Shown here: positions 25,345 through 34,440 of the stretch, piece by piece
Numbering within the stretch: position 1 is the first letter of the stretch
How the letters are laid out: every line of letters starts with the position of its first letter
Source: Yinghuangia sp045039925
Lineage (GTDB): Bacteria; Actinomycetota; Actinomycetes; Streptomycetales; Streptomycetaceae
Direction: 5' to 3'
Length of the DNA stretch: 64,000 nucleotides
NCBI GenBank assembly: GCA_045039925.1
Contig: CP108400.1
Location: 1,302,001 to 1,366,000, forward strand
Made by a program: the position numbers and the translations under genes
The notes under the pieces: model-generated
Told to the model about the DNA's origin: nothing
The model's database searches: none
The model's input: the letters and a program-made list of their open reading frames with translations, nothing else

Positions 25345-26172
25345 TCACGGGGTGAGGACGCGGGTCTCCTCCGTGTCGGGGCAGCAGCGCGGTATGTCCT
25401 CCGCGGACCAGCCCTGAAGCGTGGCGTGAATTTTTCCGTCGCGGAGGGCGAATTCCTGGACGATGCGGTCCTCGCCGGGCGCGAGAAGGGTCCCGACGAG
25501 TGTCGGGGCACCTCCGTCGGGGGCGAGCGCGTACGTGTAGAGCCCGTCGGGCGCGGTGCCGGATCCGGCGGCGCAGCGGACCTGGACGACGTACGTGCGG
25601 GCGTCCGCGGTGAGCGGGCGGGCGTCCCGGACGTCGAAGGGGACGCCGGGGCAGTCGTGCGGGTAGGCGACGGTGTTCCAGTCGACGGTTGCGCCGCGTG
25701 CGGCGTCGCGTCCGGTCTGGGGCTGCCCGGCCCGGGGTTCGCCTGCCGCGGGCTCGGTTGCGGCCCCGCCCGGCTCGGTCCCGGTGGCCTCGGGGGCGGC
25801 CGCGTCGGGTTCCAGGGTCTGCGGGGGCCGGGTGCGGTCCGCGGGTTCGATGATCGGTGGTTCGCGGTGCCCGTCGGCGGGTCCGGTTATGCCGGGGCGT
25901 GCTCCGTCGAAGCTGGAGGCGGCCCAGATGGCGACGCCGCTGATGCCGGTGAAGAACAGGATCAGGACGGCGAGTGCGAGCACGACGGAGTTCTTGACGT
26001 CGGGCTTCTGGACGCGCGGGGCGGGTGCGGCGGCGCGCACGAGGTCGGCGCTGCCGGGCGGCCCGGCGGGGGCGGGGACGCCCGTGGATTTCGCGGAGGT
26101 GGTTCCGGGGGTGGTTTCGGAGGGCTCCGGGCCGTTGTGCGCGACCCCTGACACAGTGTGTTCATCCGCCAC
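25345..26172 (-). CDS. membrane-anchored extracytoplasmic protein, unknown function
   Basis: A 275-residue protein with a Pro/Ala/Thr-rich cytoplasmic N-terminus, one membrane span (NSVVLALAVLILFFTGISG, about residues 61-80), a Pro/Glu-rich linker, and a C-terminal domain of about 110 residues outside the cell. That domain has four Cys (HDCPGVP, VRCAAG, PRCCPDTEE) which may form disulfides. ATG start at 26172. It is downstream of trmI but separated from it by a strong terminator. No family is recognised; a sensor or cell-envelope role is possible. Confidence 0.7.
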   Translation of the reverse strand: MADEHTVSGVAHNGPEPSETTPGTTSAKSTGVPAPAGPPGSADLVRAAAPAPRVQKPDVKNSVVLALAVLILFFTGISGVAIWAASSFDGARPGITGPADGHREPPIIEPADRTRPPQTLEPDAAAPEATGTEPGGAATEPAAGEPRAGQPQTGRDAARGATVDWNTVAYPHDCPGVPFDVRDARPLTADARTYVVQVRCAAGSGTAPDGLYTYALAPDGGAPTLVGTLLAPGEDRIVQEFALRDGKIHATLQGWSAEDIPRCCPDTEETRVLTP

Positions 26173-26239
26173 GGACGGCCACGTTAGTGGGCCGGTGGTG
26201 TGCCGTGAAGAGGCATCGCGAACGGGCTGGGAAAGACGC

Positions 26240-26277
26240 CGGGGGCGGTTCCGCCGGGTTGGGCGGAACCGCCCCCG
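26240..26277 (-). terminator. terminator of trmI
   Basis: A 16-bp perfect stem (CGGGGGCGGTTCCGCC / GGCGGAACCGCCCCCG) with a 6-nt loop lies about 120 bp after the trmI stop and 68 bp before the next start. The surrounding 226-bp gap (26173-26398) is otherwise empty. Confidence 0.7.
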
Positions 26278-26398
26278 TTTCGCGGTGGGCTCGGGAGCCG
26301 GGAGCGGCTCCGGGGAGGCCGGGGGCCTCGGAAGTCCGGGCAGGGCCCGGGAGATCGGCTCGGTGGCCGGGAGCCGGGCGTGCGGGCCCGGTCCGGGG

Positions 26399-27283
26399 TC
26401 AGACCTCGGGTGCCTCGTAGTCCTCGCCGTAGGAGCCCTTCGAGGGGCGTCGGCGGCGCATCGGGGCCTCGACGCCGTCGGCCATGCGGCGGGCGGTGAC
26501 GAGGAAGCCGGTGTGGCCGATCATGCGGTGGTCGGGGCGTACGGCGAGGCCCTCGACGTGCCAGGTGCGCACCATCGACTCCCACGACTGGGGTTCGGTG
26601 AAGCAGCGCATGGCGCGCATGGTCTCGACGGTGCGGGCGAGCTGCGTCGTGGTGGCGACGTAGCAGCAGACCAGGCCGCCGGGGACGAGGGCCTTGTGCA
26701 CGGCCTCCAGGCATTCCCACGGGGCGAGCATATCGAGGATGACGCGGTCGACGTCGGTCTCGGCCAGGTTGTCCTGGAGGTCGCCGACGGTGAGGCGCCA
26801 CGCGGGGTGGGGTCCGCCGAAGTAGCGCTCGACGTTCTTCTTGGCGATGTCGGCGAAGTCCTGGCGGCGTTCGTACGACGAAAGCTGCCCCTGGTCGCCG
26901 ATGGAACGCAGGAGGAAGGTGCTGAGCGCACCGGAGCCGACGCCTGCCTCGACGACGCGGGCGCCGGCGAAGATGTCGGCCATCGCGATGATCTGGCCCG
27001 CGTCCTTCGGGTAGATCACCGCGGCTCCGCGGGGCATGGACAGGACGAAGTCGGGGAGCAGAGGCCGCAGCGCCAGGTAGTCGAAATTCCCCGTGGACCG
27101 CACGACGGTGCCCTCGGGGGCGCCGATGAGTGCGTCGTGGGGGAACGATCCCTTGTGGGTGTGGAACGCCTTGCCCGCTTCGAGCGTGAAGGTGTGGTGG
27201 CGGCCCTTGGGGTCGGTCAGCTGCACTTGGTCCCCGACCTGGAAGGGCCCGCGACGGCGGGCGGCACCGGTCGGTTCGGACAT
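26399..27283 (-). CDS. trmI: tRNA (adenine-58-N1)-methyltransferase TrmI
   Basis: A 294-residue class I methyltransferase. The N-terminal beta region (PFQVGDQVQLTDPKGRHHTF) and the SAM-binding motif RVVEAGVGSGALSTFLLRSI match TrmI; VILDMLAPWECLEAVHKAL carries the motif IV aspartate. The family makes m1A58 in the T loop of tRNAs. The ATG at 27283 faces the divergent site-2 protease gene across 81 bp. Confidence 0.92.
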   Translation of the reverse strand: MSEPTGAARRRGPFQVGDQVQLTDPKGRHHTFTLEAGKAFHTHKGSFPHDALIGAPEGTVVRSTGNFDYLALRPLLPDFVLSMPRGAAVIYPKDAGQIIAMADIFAGARVVEAGVGSGALSTFLLRSIGDQGQLSSYERRQDFADIAKKNVERYFGGPHPAWRLTVGDLQDNLAETDVDRVILDMLAPWECLEAVHKALVPGGLVCCYVATTTQLARTVETMRAMRCFTEPQSWESMVRTWHVEGLAVRPDHRMIGHTGFLVTARRMADGVEAPMRRRRPSKGSYGEDYEAPEV

Positions 27284-27364
27284 GGGGATCAGCGTACCGG
27301 TCGCGGGACGGCGCTCCCGCCAGGGGATCTCCCCGGCGGTCACGCACCGCATAACATCGACAAC

Positions 27365-28567
27365 GTGAGTGTTTCTGGCGGGCCGCAGGGCCGAAGCGGG
27401 CAGCGGGACGGGGCGGAGGCCCCGGGTGGCGGTGCCCCGCGTGGCGGAGGCCTGTTGATGGGGCGGCCGTTCGGCGTGCCGGTGTATGTGTCGTCGTCGT
27501 GGTTCGTGATCGCGCTGGTGATCACGTTGCTCTTCGCGCCGACGTTCGAGCGGCTGTTCCCGCAGTTGGACTCGTGGAAGTACGCGATCTCGTTCCTGTT
27601 CGCGGTGCTGCTGTACATCTCGGTGCTGGTGCACGAACTGGCCCATGCGGTGACCGCGCTGCGGTTCGGGCTGCCGGTGCACCGGATCACGATCCAGTTC
27701 CTGGGCGGGGTGTCGGAGATCGACAAGCCGCAGACGGCGGGCCGGGAGTTCGCGGTGGCGGCGGCGGGGCCGGCGCTGTCGCTGGTGCTGGCGGGCGGCT
27801 TCTGGGGCATCGGCCTTGCGTTGGACGTGGATTCGCTGACCGGGCGCATGGTGGCGCTGCTGGCGGTGTCGAACCTGATGGTGGCGGTGTTCAACCTGCT
27901 GCCGGGGCTGCCGCTGGACGGCGGGCGGATGCTGCGGGCGGGTGTGTGGGGGGCGACGAAGCGTCCGATGGCCGGGACGGTGGCCGCGTCGTGGGCGGGC
28001 CGGGTGCTGTCCGTGGCGGTGCTGTTCGCGGCCGTGTGGTGGTCGCGGGACGACTCGACGTGGATCCAGGTCTACACGGTGGTGTGCGGCGGGTTGATCG
28101 CCGGCTTCATGTGGACGGGGGCCATGCAGTCGTTGCGGGCGGAGCAGTTGCGCGAGCGGCTGCCGGGGTTGCGGGCACGGGGGTTGACCCGTCGGGCGAT
28201 TCCGGTGGCGGCGGACCTGCCGTTGGCGGAGGCGCTGCGGCGGGCCGGCGAGGCGGGCGCGCGGGCGCTGGTGGTGGTGGACGGCCACGGCAGTCCGATA
28301 GCGCTGGTGCGTGAGTCGCGGGTGGCGGACACGCCGGTGCAGCGGCGGCCGTGGGTGGCCGTCGGGCCTTTGGCGCGGGACCTGTTGCCGGGGATGCGCG
28401 TACCGGTGGACCTGGCGGGCGAGGACCTGTTGACGGCACTGCGGGAGACTCCGGCGAGCGAGTATCTGGTGGTCGAGGCGGACGGCAGCGTGTACGGGGT
28501 GCTGTCGCGCACCGACGTGGAGGAGGCGTTCGTACGGCTGCTGTCGCGGTCGCCGGCCAAGGCCTGA
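27365..28567 (+). CDS. site-2 protease (M50) with CBS-type C-terminal region
   Basis: A 400-residue intramembrane metalloprotease. The zinc motif is VHELAH (H-E-x-x-H) in a membrane helix, and the third ligand is in LLPGLPLDGGRML. The N-terminus LLMGRPFGVPVYVSSSWFV and the C-terminal cytosolic segment with two CBS-like repeats (PLAEALRRAGEAGARALVVV, EDLLTALRETPASEYLVVEA) match the Rip3-like group. The GTG at 27365 begins a Gly-rich lead; an internal ATG before GRPFGV is an alternative. It probably cleaves anti-sigma factors or other single-pass proteins; the substrate is unknown. Confidence 0.88.
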   Translation: MSVSGGPQGRSGQRDGAEAPGGGAPRGGGLLMGRPFGVPVYVSSSWFVIALVITLLFAPTFERLFPQLDSWKYAISFLFAVLLYISVLVHELAHAVTALRFGLPVHRITIQFLGGVSEIDKPQTAGREFAVAAAGPALSLVLAGGFWGIGLALDVDSLTGRMVALLAVSNLMVAVFNLLPGLPLDGGRMLRAGVWGATKRPMAGTVAASWAGRVLSVAVLFAAVWWSRDDSTWIQVYTVVCGGLIAGFMWTGAMQSLRAEQLRERLPGLRARGLTRRAIPVAADLPLAEALRRAGEAGARALVVVDGHGSPIALVRESRVADTPVQRRPWVAVGPLARDLLPGMRVPVDLAGEDLLTALRETPASEYLVVEADGSVYGVLSRTDVEEAFVRLLSRSPAKA

Positions 28568-28970
28568 AGTCCTCCGCGCGCCGTGCGGCGTACTGCGCGC
28601 AGGCCTTGGCCGCATGTGCCGGTGACGTCGAGTCACCTACGCGGGTACACCTCGACTCGGCTCGGTGGACCAACTGGTGCGCGTCTCGCGGGATCCGTTG
28701 GCTCGTCCGGCCCGCCGCGTCCAGGCGTTTCGCGTGGCCGACGCCGTGGGACGCCGGCCGACGAGTGCGGCGGCGTGGTGAGTGCTCTGGGCGAGGCGGG
28801 ACTCATCGACGTGGCTGCGGAGTTGGCGATGATGGCACTGGTCGGGGCGGGAGACTTCGGTTGCGTCCGGGGCGCTGTGGCCGAGCCGGAGCGCCTGCTG
28901 CGCGTGGAGCAGATGGTCGCCTGGGTGACGGCGGGGCGGGGCGGCACCCCGCCGTCGACTCTCCCGTGTC
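28568..28970. other. intergenic region with a coding-like stretch of uncertain status
   Basis: There is no clear gene in these 403 bp. From about 28775 a plus-strand frame (VVSALGEAGLIDVAAELAMM onward, about 68 codons, stop at 28984) has GC3-rich, protein-like codon use but no ribosome site and no recognised family; it could be a gene remnant. A 7-bp hairpin (GGCGGGG / CCCCGCC, 28930-28953) may terminate the convergent GH5 gene. Confidence 0.4.
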
Positions 28971-30416
28971 TCAGCGTGGGGTGATGGTGACGGTGTACGT
29001 CGTGCCCGGGCGGGCGTTGGCGGACACCTTGACGGTCTGGCCGTGGGCGCCCCAACTCGCTTTGCGGCCTTCGATCTTGACCTTGTAGCCGTGGGGGTAG
29101 GCGTCGCGCGGTACGACGATCTCTGTGGGGCCCCGGGTGTCGGCGCGGGTGGTGTACGTGATCCGGTACGTGCGCGTGGCGGGGTCGTAGGCGTAGGCGG
29201 TGGGGTTTCCCGCGACCGCGCGGGCGTACGGCTGGACGAGCAGGTCGTGGTTCGGTTTCCACCCGCCGTCGGCGGTGAGCGTGCAGTAGCCGCCGCCGCG
29301 GCACCACTGCCAGTTGGTCCAGCCGGTCGCGAACCGGTCCATCGCGGCGGTCATGCGGGTGAAGAACGTGCGCATGTTCGGGAGCGTGGGGTCGGGTGGT
29401 CCCCACTCGCCCACGATGACCGGCATGCGATGCCGGGTCGGGTAGTCGGTGACGGCGGCCTCGTAGGCCTGGATGAAGGTGCCGTCGGGGTCGTAGTCCG
29501 CGCCGCCTTCCATGGCGGTGTCGTAGAAGTGCGGGGCGTAGGCGGCGCGCGGGTCGTCAATGGGGCCGAGGGCGGTGGGCACGCCGAGGCCGACGATGAC
29601 GGTGGGCTCGACGAAGATCCAGGAGCGGCGGTCGACGAGGCGGACGGCGTCGGCGAGGCGGTTCCACAGGTCGGTGAGCTGGGTGGATTCGAAGCGGGCC
29701 GCGGCCGTGGGGAGGTCTTCGCCGTCGCGGAACTTCGCGAAGGGCTCGTTCATGAGGTCGTAGCCGAGGAGGGCCGGGTGGCGGCCGAGGGCGCCGGCGA
29801 CGGTGGTCCACATGCGGGCGTGCGCTTTGCGGAGGTCGTCGTCGGTGTAGAGGTGGTCGAAGGCGGCCTGGACGGACGGCTGGAAGTACTCGGAGAACCA
29901 GTCGTCGGGGTTGCGTTCGTACGGCAGGCCGTCGTCGCGGGTGGTCCAGGCGGGGGCGCCGCGGTGGCCGCCGAAGTACGGGCCGTAGACGTCCTGGTGG
30001 GCGTCGAGCATGACTTTGACGCCGTAGCGGTCGGCCCAGTCCATGATGCGGCGCATCCTGTCGAGGTACGCCCGGTCGTAGCGGCCGGGAGCGGGTTCGA
30101 GGTCGTCCCAGAAGAACACCAGCCGCGCGAGGTTGAAGCCGCGCCGGGACATGTCGCGCAGGTCGCGTTCCTGGATGTCGGCGAAGGCCTCGGGGCCGCT
30201 GTGGCCCTTGTCGGCGAGGTTGAAGCCGCGCCATTGGGTGGCGCGTCCGCGGTCGTCGGCGATGTACGTGCGGTCCCCGACGGTGACGCGGTCGGGGGTG
30301 CGGGCGCCGCCGGGGTGGGTGCCCGGGTGGGCGGCGGTTGGCGCGGCGGGGAGGAGGCCGACGAGGAGCGCGGTGGCGGCGGCGGTGAGGGCGTACCGGA
30401 GGGAGGTGGGGCGCAT
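28971..30416 (-). CDS. secreted GH5-family glycoside hydrolase (endoglycosylceramidase-like)
   Basis: A 481-residue enzyme with a signal peptide (residues 1 to about 29, ending PTAA-HP). The GH5 catalytic pair is visible: acid/base Glu224 in GYDLMNEPFAKF and nucleophile Glu337 in PVIVGEWGPPD. The motif WRGFNLADKGHSGPEAF and the C-terminal beta-sandwich (YRITYTTRADTRGPTEIVVP) resemble endoglycosylceramidases, which release the glycan from glycosphingolipids. Because host glycolipids are absent from soil actinomycetes' own membranes, the natural substrate may be another beta-glycoside. ATG start at 30416, transcribed away from the nuclease gene. Confidence 0.85.
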   Translation of the reverse strand: MRPTSLRYALTAAATALLVGLLPAAPTAAHPGTHPGGARTPDRVTVGDRTYIADDRGRATQWRGFNLADKGHSGPEAFADIQERDLRDMSRRGFNLARLVFFWDDLEPAPGRYDRAYLDRMRRIMDWADRYGVKVMLDAHQDVYGPYFGGHRGAPAWTTRDDGLPYERNPDDWFSEYFQPSVQAAFDHLYTDDDLRKAHARMWTTVAGALGRHPALLGYDLMNEPFAKFRDGEDLPTAAARFESTQLTDLWNRLADAVRLVDRRSWIFVEPTVIVGLGVPTALGPIDDPRAAYAPHFYDTAMEGGADYDPDGTFIQAYEAAVTDYPTRHRMPVIVGEWGPPDPTLPNMRTFFTRMTAAMDRFATGWTNWQWCRGGGYCTLTADGGWKPNHDLLVQPYARAVAGNPTAYAYDPATRTYRITYTTRADTRGPTEIVVPRDAYPHGYKVKIEGRKASWGAHGQTVKVSANARPGTTYTVTITPR

Positions 30417-30617
30417 GCACGGACCCTTCGTCGCGACGGGTGGGGCGGCGGTGCGCGGGCGGGTCGGATGTTACCGGCGGTAGCGGCAACTTCCCAGAAG
30501 CGGCGGGGTGTTGGGGCGGCCTACACGTGTTCGTTCGAACATGCGGCCTTCACCGTTGCGGGGAAGTCCGGCGAAGCGGGTGCGGCATTGTCCGCCGGTG
30601 GCCGTACGCTGCTGGGC

Positions 30618-31565
30618 ATGAGTACGACCGGATCCGACTCCCCCGGCACGGGCCCCGCGCCCAATTCGCGCGCCGTGTCGTTGTCGCCGTCCCGCGCGAG
30701 CGACTTCAAGCAGTGCCCGTTGCTGTACCGGTTCCGGGTGATCGACAAGCTGCCGGAGAAGCCGAGCGCCGCCGCGACGCGCGGCACGGTCGTGCACGCG
30801 GTGCTGGAGCGGTTGTTCGACATTCCGAAGGGCGAGCGCACGCCGGAGGCGGCGTTGCGGCTGCTGCGTCCGGCGTGGGACGAACTGCTGGTCAGGCGCC
30901 CCGAGTTGGCGGAGTTGTTCGACGACGGCGCGGGCGCGGTGAAGGTCGAGGAGCTGGCCGACTGGTTGGCGGGTGCGGAGAAGCTGGTCCAGCGCTACTT
31001 CACGCTGGAGGACCCGAACGCGCTGGAGCCGGCGCGGCGCGAGCTGTACGTCGAGGCGCCGCTGGAGGGCGTCGAGGGCGGGCTGACGCTGCGCGGCTAC
31101 GTGGACCGGCTCGACGTGGCGCCGAACGGCGACCTGCGGGTGGTCGACTACAAGACGGGCAAGGCGCCGTCGCCGCAGTTCGAGCGCAAATCGCTCTTCC
31201 AGATGAAGTTCTACGCACTGGTGCTGTGGCGCCAGCACGGCCGCATGCCGCGCCGCCTCCAGCTGGTCTACCTGGGCAGCGGCGACGTGGTCTGGTACGA
31301 CCCGGACGAGTCTGACCTGCTGGCCGTGGAGCGCGAGCTGCGGGCGCTGTGGGACGCGATCCGCGAGGCGACGCGCACCGGGGACTGGCGGCCGAAGCGC
31401 ACGCATCTGTGCGGCTGGTGCGACCACCAGGCGGTGTGCCCGGAGTTCGGCGGCACTCCCCCGGTGTACCCGCTGCCGGTCATCCCCGCGCAGCAGCAGG
31501 AACCGGAGCAGGGCCACGAGCAGGTCCAAGACCAGGTCCAGGAGCAGGAGCGGCAGGAGAAGTAA
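30618..31565 (+). CDS. RecB-family PD-(D/E)XK nuclease with Cys cluster
   Basis: A 315-residue single-domain nuclease. The active-site motifs are RGTVVHAVLE, GYVDRLDVAPNG with the first catalytic Asp, and RVVDYKTGKAP (D-x-K). One Cys near the N-terminus (KQCPLLYRFR) and three near the C-terminus (LCGWCDHQAVC) fit the iron-sulphur staple of AddB/Cas4-type RecB nucleases. The tail (PAQQQEPEQGHEQVQDQVQE region) is Gln/Glu-rich and likely disordered. The ATG at 30618 faces the GH5 gene across 201 bp. A DNA-repair or processing role is likely; no Cas genes or CRISPR arrays are nearby. Confidence 0.87.
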   Translation: MSTTGSDSPGTGPAPNSRAVSLSPSRASDFKQCPLLYRFRVIDKLPEKPSAAATRGTVVHAVLERLFDIPKGERTPEAALRLLRPAWDELLVRRPELAELFDDGAGAVKVEELADWLAGAEKLVQRYFTLEDPNALEPARRELYVEAPLEGVEGGLTLRGYVDRLDVAPNGDLRVVDYKTGKAPSPQFERKSLFQMKFYALVLWRQHGRMPRRLQLVYLGSGDVVWYDPDESDLLAVERELRALWDAIREATRTGDWRPKRTHLCGWCDHQAVCPEFGGTPPVYPLPVIPAQQQEPEQGHEQVQDQVQEQERQEK

Positions 31566-31589
31566 GGCCGCGCGGGTGCGCCCGCCTCT

Positions 31590-31615
31590 GAGGCCCCGCT
31601 CTGCGCGGAGGCCTC
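31590..31615. terminator. hairpin between convergent nuclease and response-regulator genes
   Basis: GAGGCC pairs with GGCCTC and an inner CCGC pairs with GCGG. It fills the 57-bp gap between two convergent stops. Confidence 0.55.
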
Positions 31616-31622
31616 GGCGCGG

Positions 31623-32312
31623 TTACAGCGCCCCGGGGCGGACCAGCCCGCTTTCGTACGCGTACACGGCCGCCTGGACCCGGTCGCGCAGCCCGAGCTT
31701 GGTGAGCACGTGGCCGACGTGCGTCTTGACCGTGGTCTCGCTGACGAACAGTTCCGCGGCGATCTCCGCGTTGGACATGCCCCGGGCGACGAGCCGCAGC
31801 ACCTCGACCTCGCGCTCGGTGAGCATGGCGAGGGTGTCGGGGGTGGGGTCCTCCGCGGCGGGCAGCCGGGCGGCGTACATGTCGAGCAGGCGGCGCGTGA
31901 TGCTCGGCGCGAGCAGCGCGTCGCCGTCGGCGATGACGCGGATGGCCGCGATGAGGTCGTCGGCGGGGACGTCCTTGAGGAGGAAGCCGCTGGCTCCGGC
32001 GCGCAGTGCCTCGACGACGTACTCGTCGAGGTCGAAGGTGGTCAGCACGAGGACGCGCGCGGTGCCGGCCGCGGGCGGGCCGCCGGCCTGGCCCGTCCCG
32101 GCGATGCGGCGGGTGGCCTCGACACCGTCCATGCGCGGCATGCGGATGTCCATGAGGACGACGTCGGGCTGGAGGGTGCGGACGAGCTCGACCGCCTGGA
32201 GCCCGTCGGCCGCCTCGCCGACCACCGCGATGTCGGGCTCGGCCTCGAGGATCATGCGGAACCCGGTGCGCAGCAGCGGCTGGTCGTCGACGAGGATCAC
32301 ACGGATCGTCAT
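31623..32312 (-). CDS. NarL/LuxR-type response regulator
   Basis: A 229-residue regulator: receiver domain with VILVDDQPLLRTGF and phospho-acceptor Asp55 (VVLMDIRMPRMDG), then a LuxR-type helix-turn-helix (LTEREVEVLRLVARGMSNAE, FVSETTVKTHVGHVLTKLGL). The ATG overlaps the stop of the histidine kinase gene by 4 bp, so the two form a coupled two-component pair. The stimulus and target genes cannot be told from the sequence. Confidence 0.95.
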   Translation of the reverse strand: MTIRVILVDDQPLLRTGFRMILEAEPDIAVVGEAADGLQAVELVRTLQPDVVLMDIRMPRMDGVEATRRIAGTGQAGGPPAAGTARVLVLTTFDLDEYVVEALRAGASGFLLKDVPADDLIAAIRVIADGDALLAPSITRRLLDMYAARLPAAEDPTPDTLAMLTEREVEVLRLVARGMSNAEIAAELFVSETTVKTHVGHVLTKLGLRDRVQAAVYAYESGLVRPGAL

Positions 32313-33724
32313 GCTGGGTTCTGCTCCAGTCGGTCGGGTCGGTCGGTCCGGTCCGTGCGGTCGCCACGGTCGGGGCGTTCTCCGGCCCCGGCGGCGGGCC
32401 GGTCGCCGGGGGCCAGCGGGATGCGGGCGAGGACTTCGAAGCCGCCGCCGGCGCGAGGTCCGGCGTACAGGCGTCCACCGTAGAGGGCGACGCGTTCGCG
32501 CATGCCGAGGAGGCCGTGCCCGGTGCGCTCGCTGTCGCGCGAGTCGAGGCTCGCGGCGGCGCCGCGGCCGTCGTCGGCGACGCGGACCAGGATCTCCTCG
32601 GGGCGGTAGCGCAGCAGCACGCGCGAGCCGGCCGGTCCGGCGTGCTTGAGGGTGTTGGTGAGCGCTTCCTGGATGATGCGGTAGGCGGCGAGGTCGACAC
32701 CGGGCGGCAGTTCGGTCGGGACGCCTTCGATGGACAGTTCGACCGACACGCCCGCCTCGCGGACCTGCTGCACGAGCACCTCGAGGGCGTCGAGGCCCGG
32801 CTGGGGTGCGTTGTGGCCTTCGTTGAGCTGGACGGTGCCGCCGACTTCTTCGTCGTTGCCGCGCAGGATGCCGACGAGGCGGCGCATCTCGACGAGGGCG
32901 GCGCGGCCGGTCTGCTCGACCGCCGCCATGGCCTCGCAGGCGCGGTCGGGGTTGCGGGCGATGGTGCGCTGCGCGGCGGAGGCCTGCACGGTCATGACGG
33001 ACACGTGGTGCGCGACGACGTCGTGGAGCTCGCGGGCGATGCGGCCGCGTTCCTCGGCGAGGACGGCGCGGGTGTCGGCCTCGCGGGTGTGCAGGAGGCG
33101 GTCGGCGCGGGCTTCGAGTTCGGCGGTGTACGCGCGGCGGAACCCGACGCTGCGGGCGAACGCCCAGACGGCGAAGAGCGCGGCGAGATTGGCTAGCACG
33201 TCGACGAAGCCGATGTTGCGCCGGCCGATGGCGAGCCAGATCATCGTGGTGCCCTCGGCGAAGAACAGCGCGAAGGCGGCGGGGATGCGGGGCCTGCTGA
33301 CGGCGGCGCTGTACATCGCGACGAGTTGGCCGAGGCTGGCGCCCGCCGCGCCGTAGTGGTTGCCGGCGAGGACGAGGAACGGGATCGTGACGGCGATCAG
33401 GACGCGCAGCGAGTGGCTGGAGCGCCACAGGAGCGGCAGGACGCACAGGATGGCGAGGACGATGCCGAAGGCGTCGGGGTCGCGGCGCGCATCGTTGCCG
33501 AGGTCGTCCATGAACAGGCCGCCGACGGCGAGGATGCCGAGGATGCCGACGAGCAGGACGTCGAGGGGGGCCGGCCTGCGCAGCAGCGGGCGTTCCCCCT
33601 GGCGCAGCTCGTCGATCCAGCCGGCGGCGTGGTCACGCAGCCGGTCCGCACGCGTCACGGGGACGGCGGGCGGATCGGCCGGGGCGGGCGTGCCGGTGCG
33701 CGCGTCGTCGTGGGCGGGTGTCAC
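32309..33724 (-). CDS. HisKA_3-type sensor histidine kinase
   Basis: A 471-residue kinase with four to five hydrophobic segments between residues about 55 and 195, then the dimerisation/phosphorylation helix RIARELHDVVAHHVSVMTVQ with His234, and a HATPase_c domain (RIIQEALTNTLKHA, VADDGRGAA, GHGLLGMRERVALYGG). The extreme C-terminus is Asp/Arg-repetitive. The GTG at 33724 follows a GGTGGA site; the open frame continues upstream without recognisable homology. It is the kinase of the overlapping response regulator and may be fed by a membrane-borne signal. Confidence 0.92.
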   Translation of the reverse strand: MTPAHDDARTGTPAPADPPAVPVTRADRLRDHAAGWIDELRQGERPLLRRPAPLDVLLVGILGILAVGGLFMDDLGNDARRDPDAFGIVLAILCVLPLLWRSSHSLRVLIAVTIPFLVLAGNHYGAAGASLGQLVAMYSAAVSRPRIPAAFALFFAEGTTMIWLAIGRRNIGFVDVLANLAALFAVWAFARSVGFRRAYTAELEARADRLLHTREADTRAVLAEERGRIARELHDVVAHHVSVMTVQASAAQRTIARNPDRACEAMAAVEQTGRAALVEMRRLVGILRGNDEEVGGTVQLNEGHNAPQPGLDALEVLVQQVREAGVSVELSIEGVPTELPPGVDLAAYRIIQEALTNTLKHAGPAGSRVLLRYRPEEILVRVADDGRGAAASLDSRDSERTGHGLLGMRERVALYGGRLYAGPRAGGGFEVLARIPLAPGDRPAAGAGERPDRGDRTDRTDRPDRLEQNPA

Positions 33725-34440
33725 GGGTCCACCGTAGAGGCTGTGACCAGGAGATTTCGCCCTCCGGGGGAGGTCTCGTCCGCACGGACGACGTGGGTGG
33801 GGTGGTTGTGCGACCTGCGGAGGAGCCGCGGCCTGCTCGGTGCGGAGCAGGGTGCCGTGGCGAGGCGCCACGGGGTCCCCGTCGGCGGCCTTGCCGGTGC
33901 TTCCGGCGATTACCGCGCGGAACGGCCGTCGGGGTGGTGCCGGGGTGATGTCGAGGGATTTCCCTGACGACGGTCTACCCGCGTTGCCGACAGACTGACG
34001 GTGCACGGGGGATCCACCGCGGTGGAGGCCCCGGCACCCCGGACGGCGGTTCTCCGCCGTCCGAGTCGCACAGGGTCCACGGGGGATCTTGTGCGGCGTC
34101 CCGGCCGCGGGGGCGGGCGGGCAGCACGGGGAACGGGGGCCGCGCCTCACGGGGAGCGGCGGATTGCGCGGGACCGGTCGTCGGCGATGGGGAGATCGCC
34201 GAGGACCGGGTCCGACGGCCCGTACGGGGACGGTGGCCGCGGGGGCGGCCGCCGCGAGGAACGGGCTCGGGGGACGTCAGCGGGGGTACGGCACGGGGAG
34301 CGGAGCGGACGGGTCCAAGGGCCCGTCCGTTTCCGTGTGCGCCCGCGTGCGGGCACCGGCGGGCCCGGCGGGCCCCGACCGGCACAGCGGGAATCGGCGG
34401 GGTCGCGGCGGCGGGCTCGACGGGGATCTCGGCAGGGCTC
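33725..34440. other. 716-bp region without a recognised gene
   Basis: Several open frames exist on both strands but none has a ribosome site with a family motif. Visible structure: a perfect 9-bp hairpin at 34041-34062, a CGGACGGG/CCCGTCCG hairpin at 34306-34329, and a GCCCGC-GT-GCGGGC inverted repeat at 34341-34354 downstream of the HAD gene. The part nearest 33724 presumably holds the kinase promoter. Confidence 0.5.
34041..34062. terminator. isolated perfect hairpin
   Basis: GGACGGCGG pairs with CCGCCGTCC around a TTCT loop. It stands about 400 bp from the HAD stop and 317 bp upstream of the kinase start, so its owner is unclear; it could end an unannotated short transcript. Confidence 0.4.
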
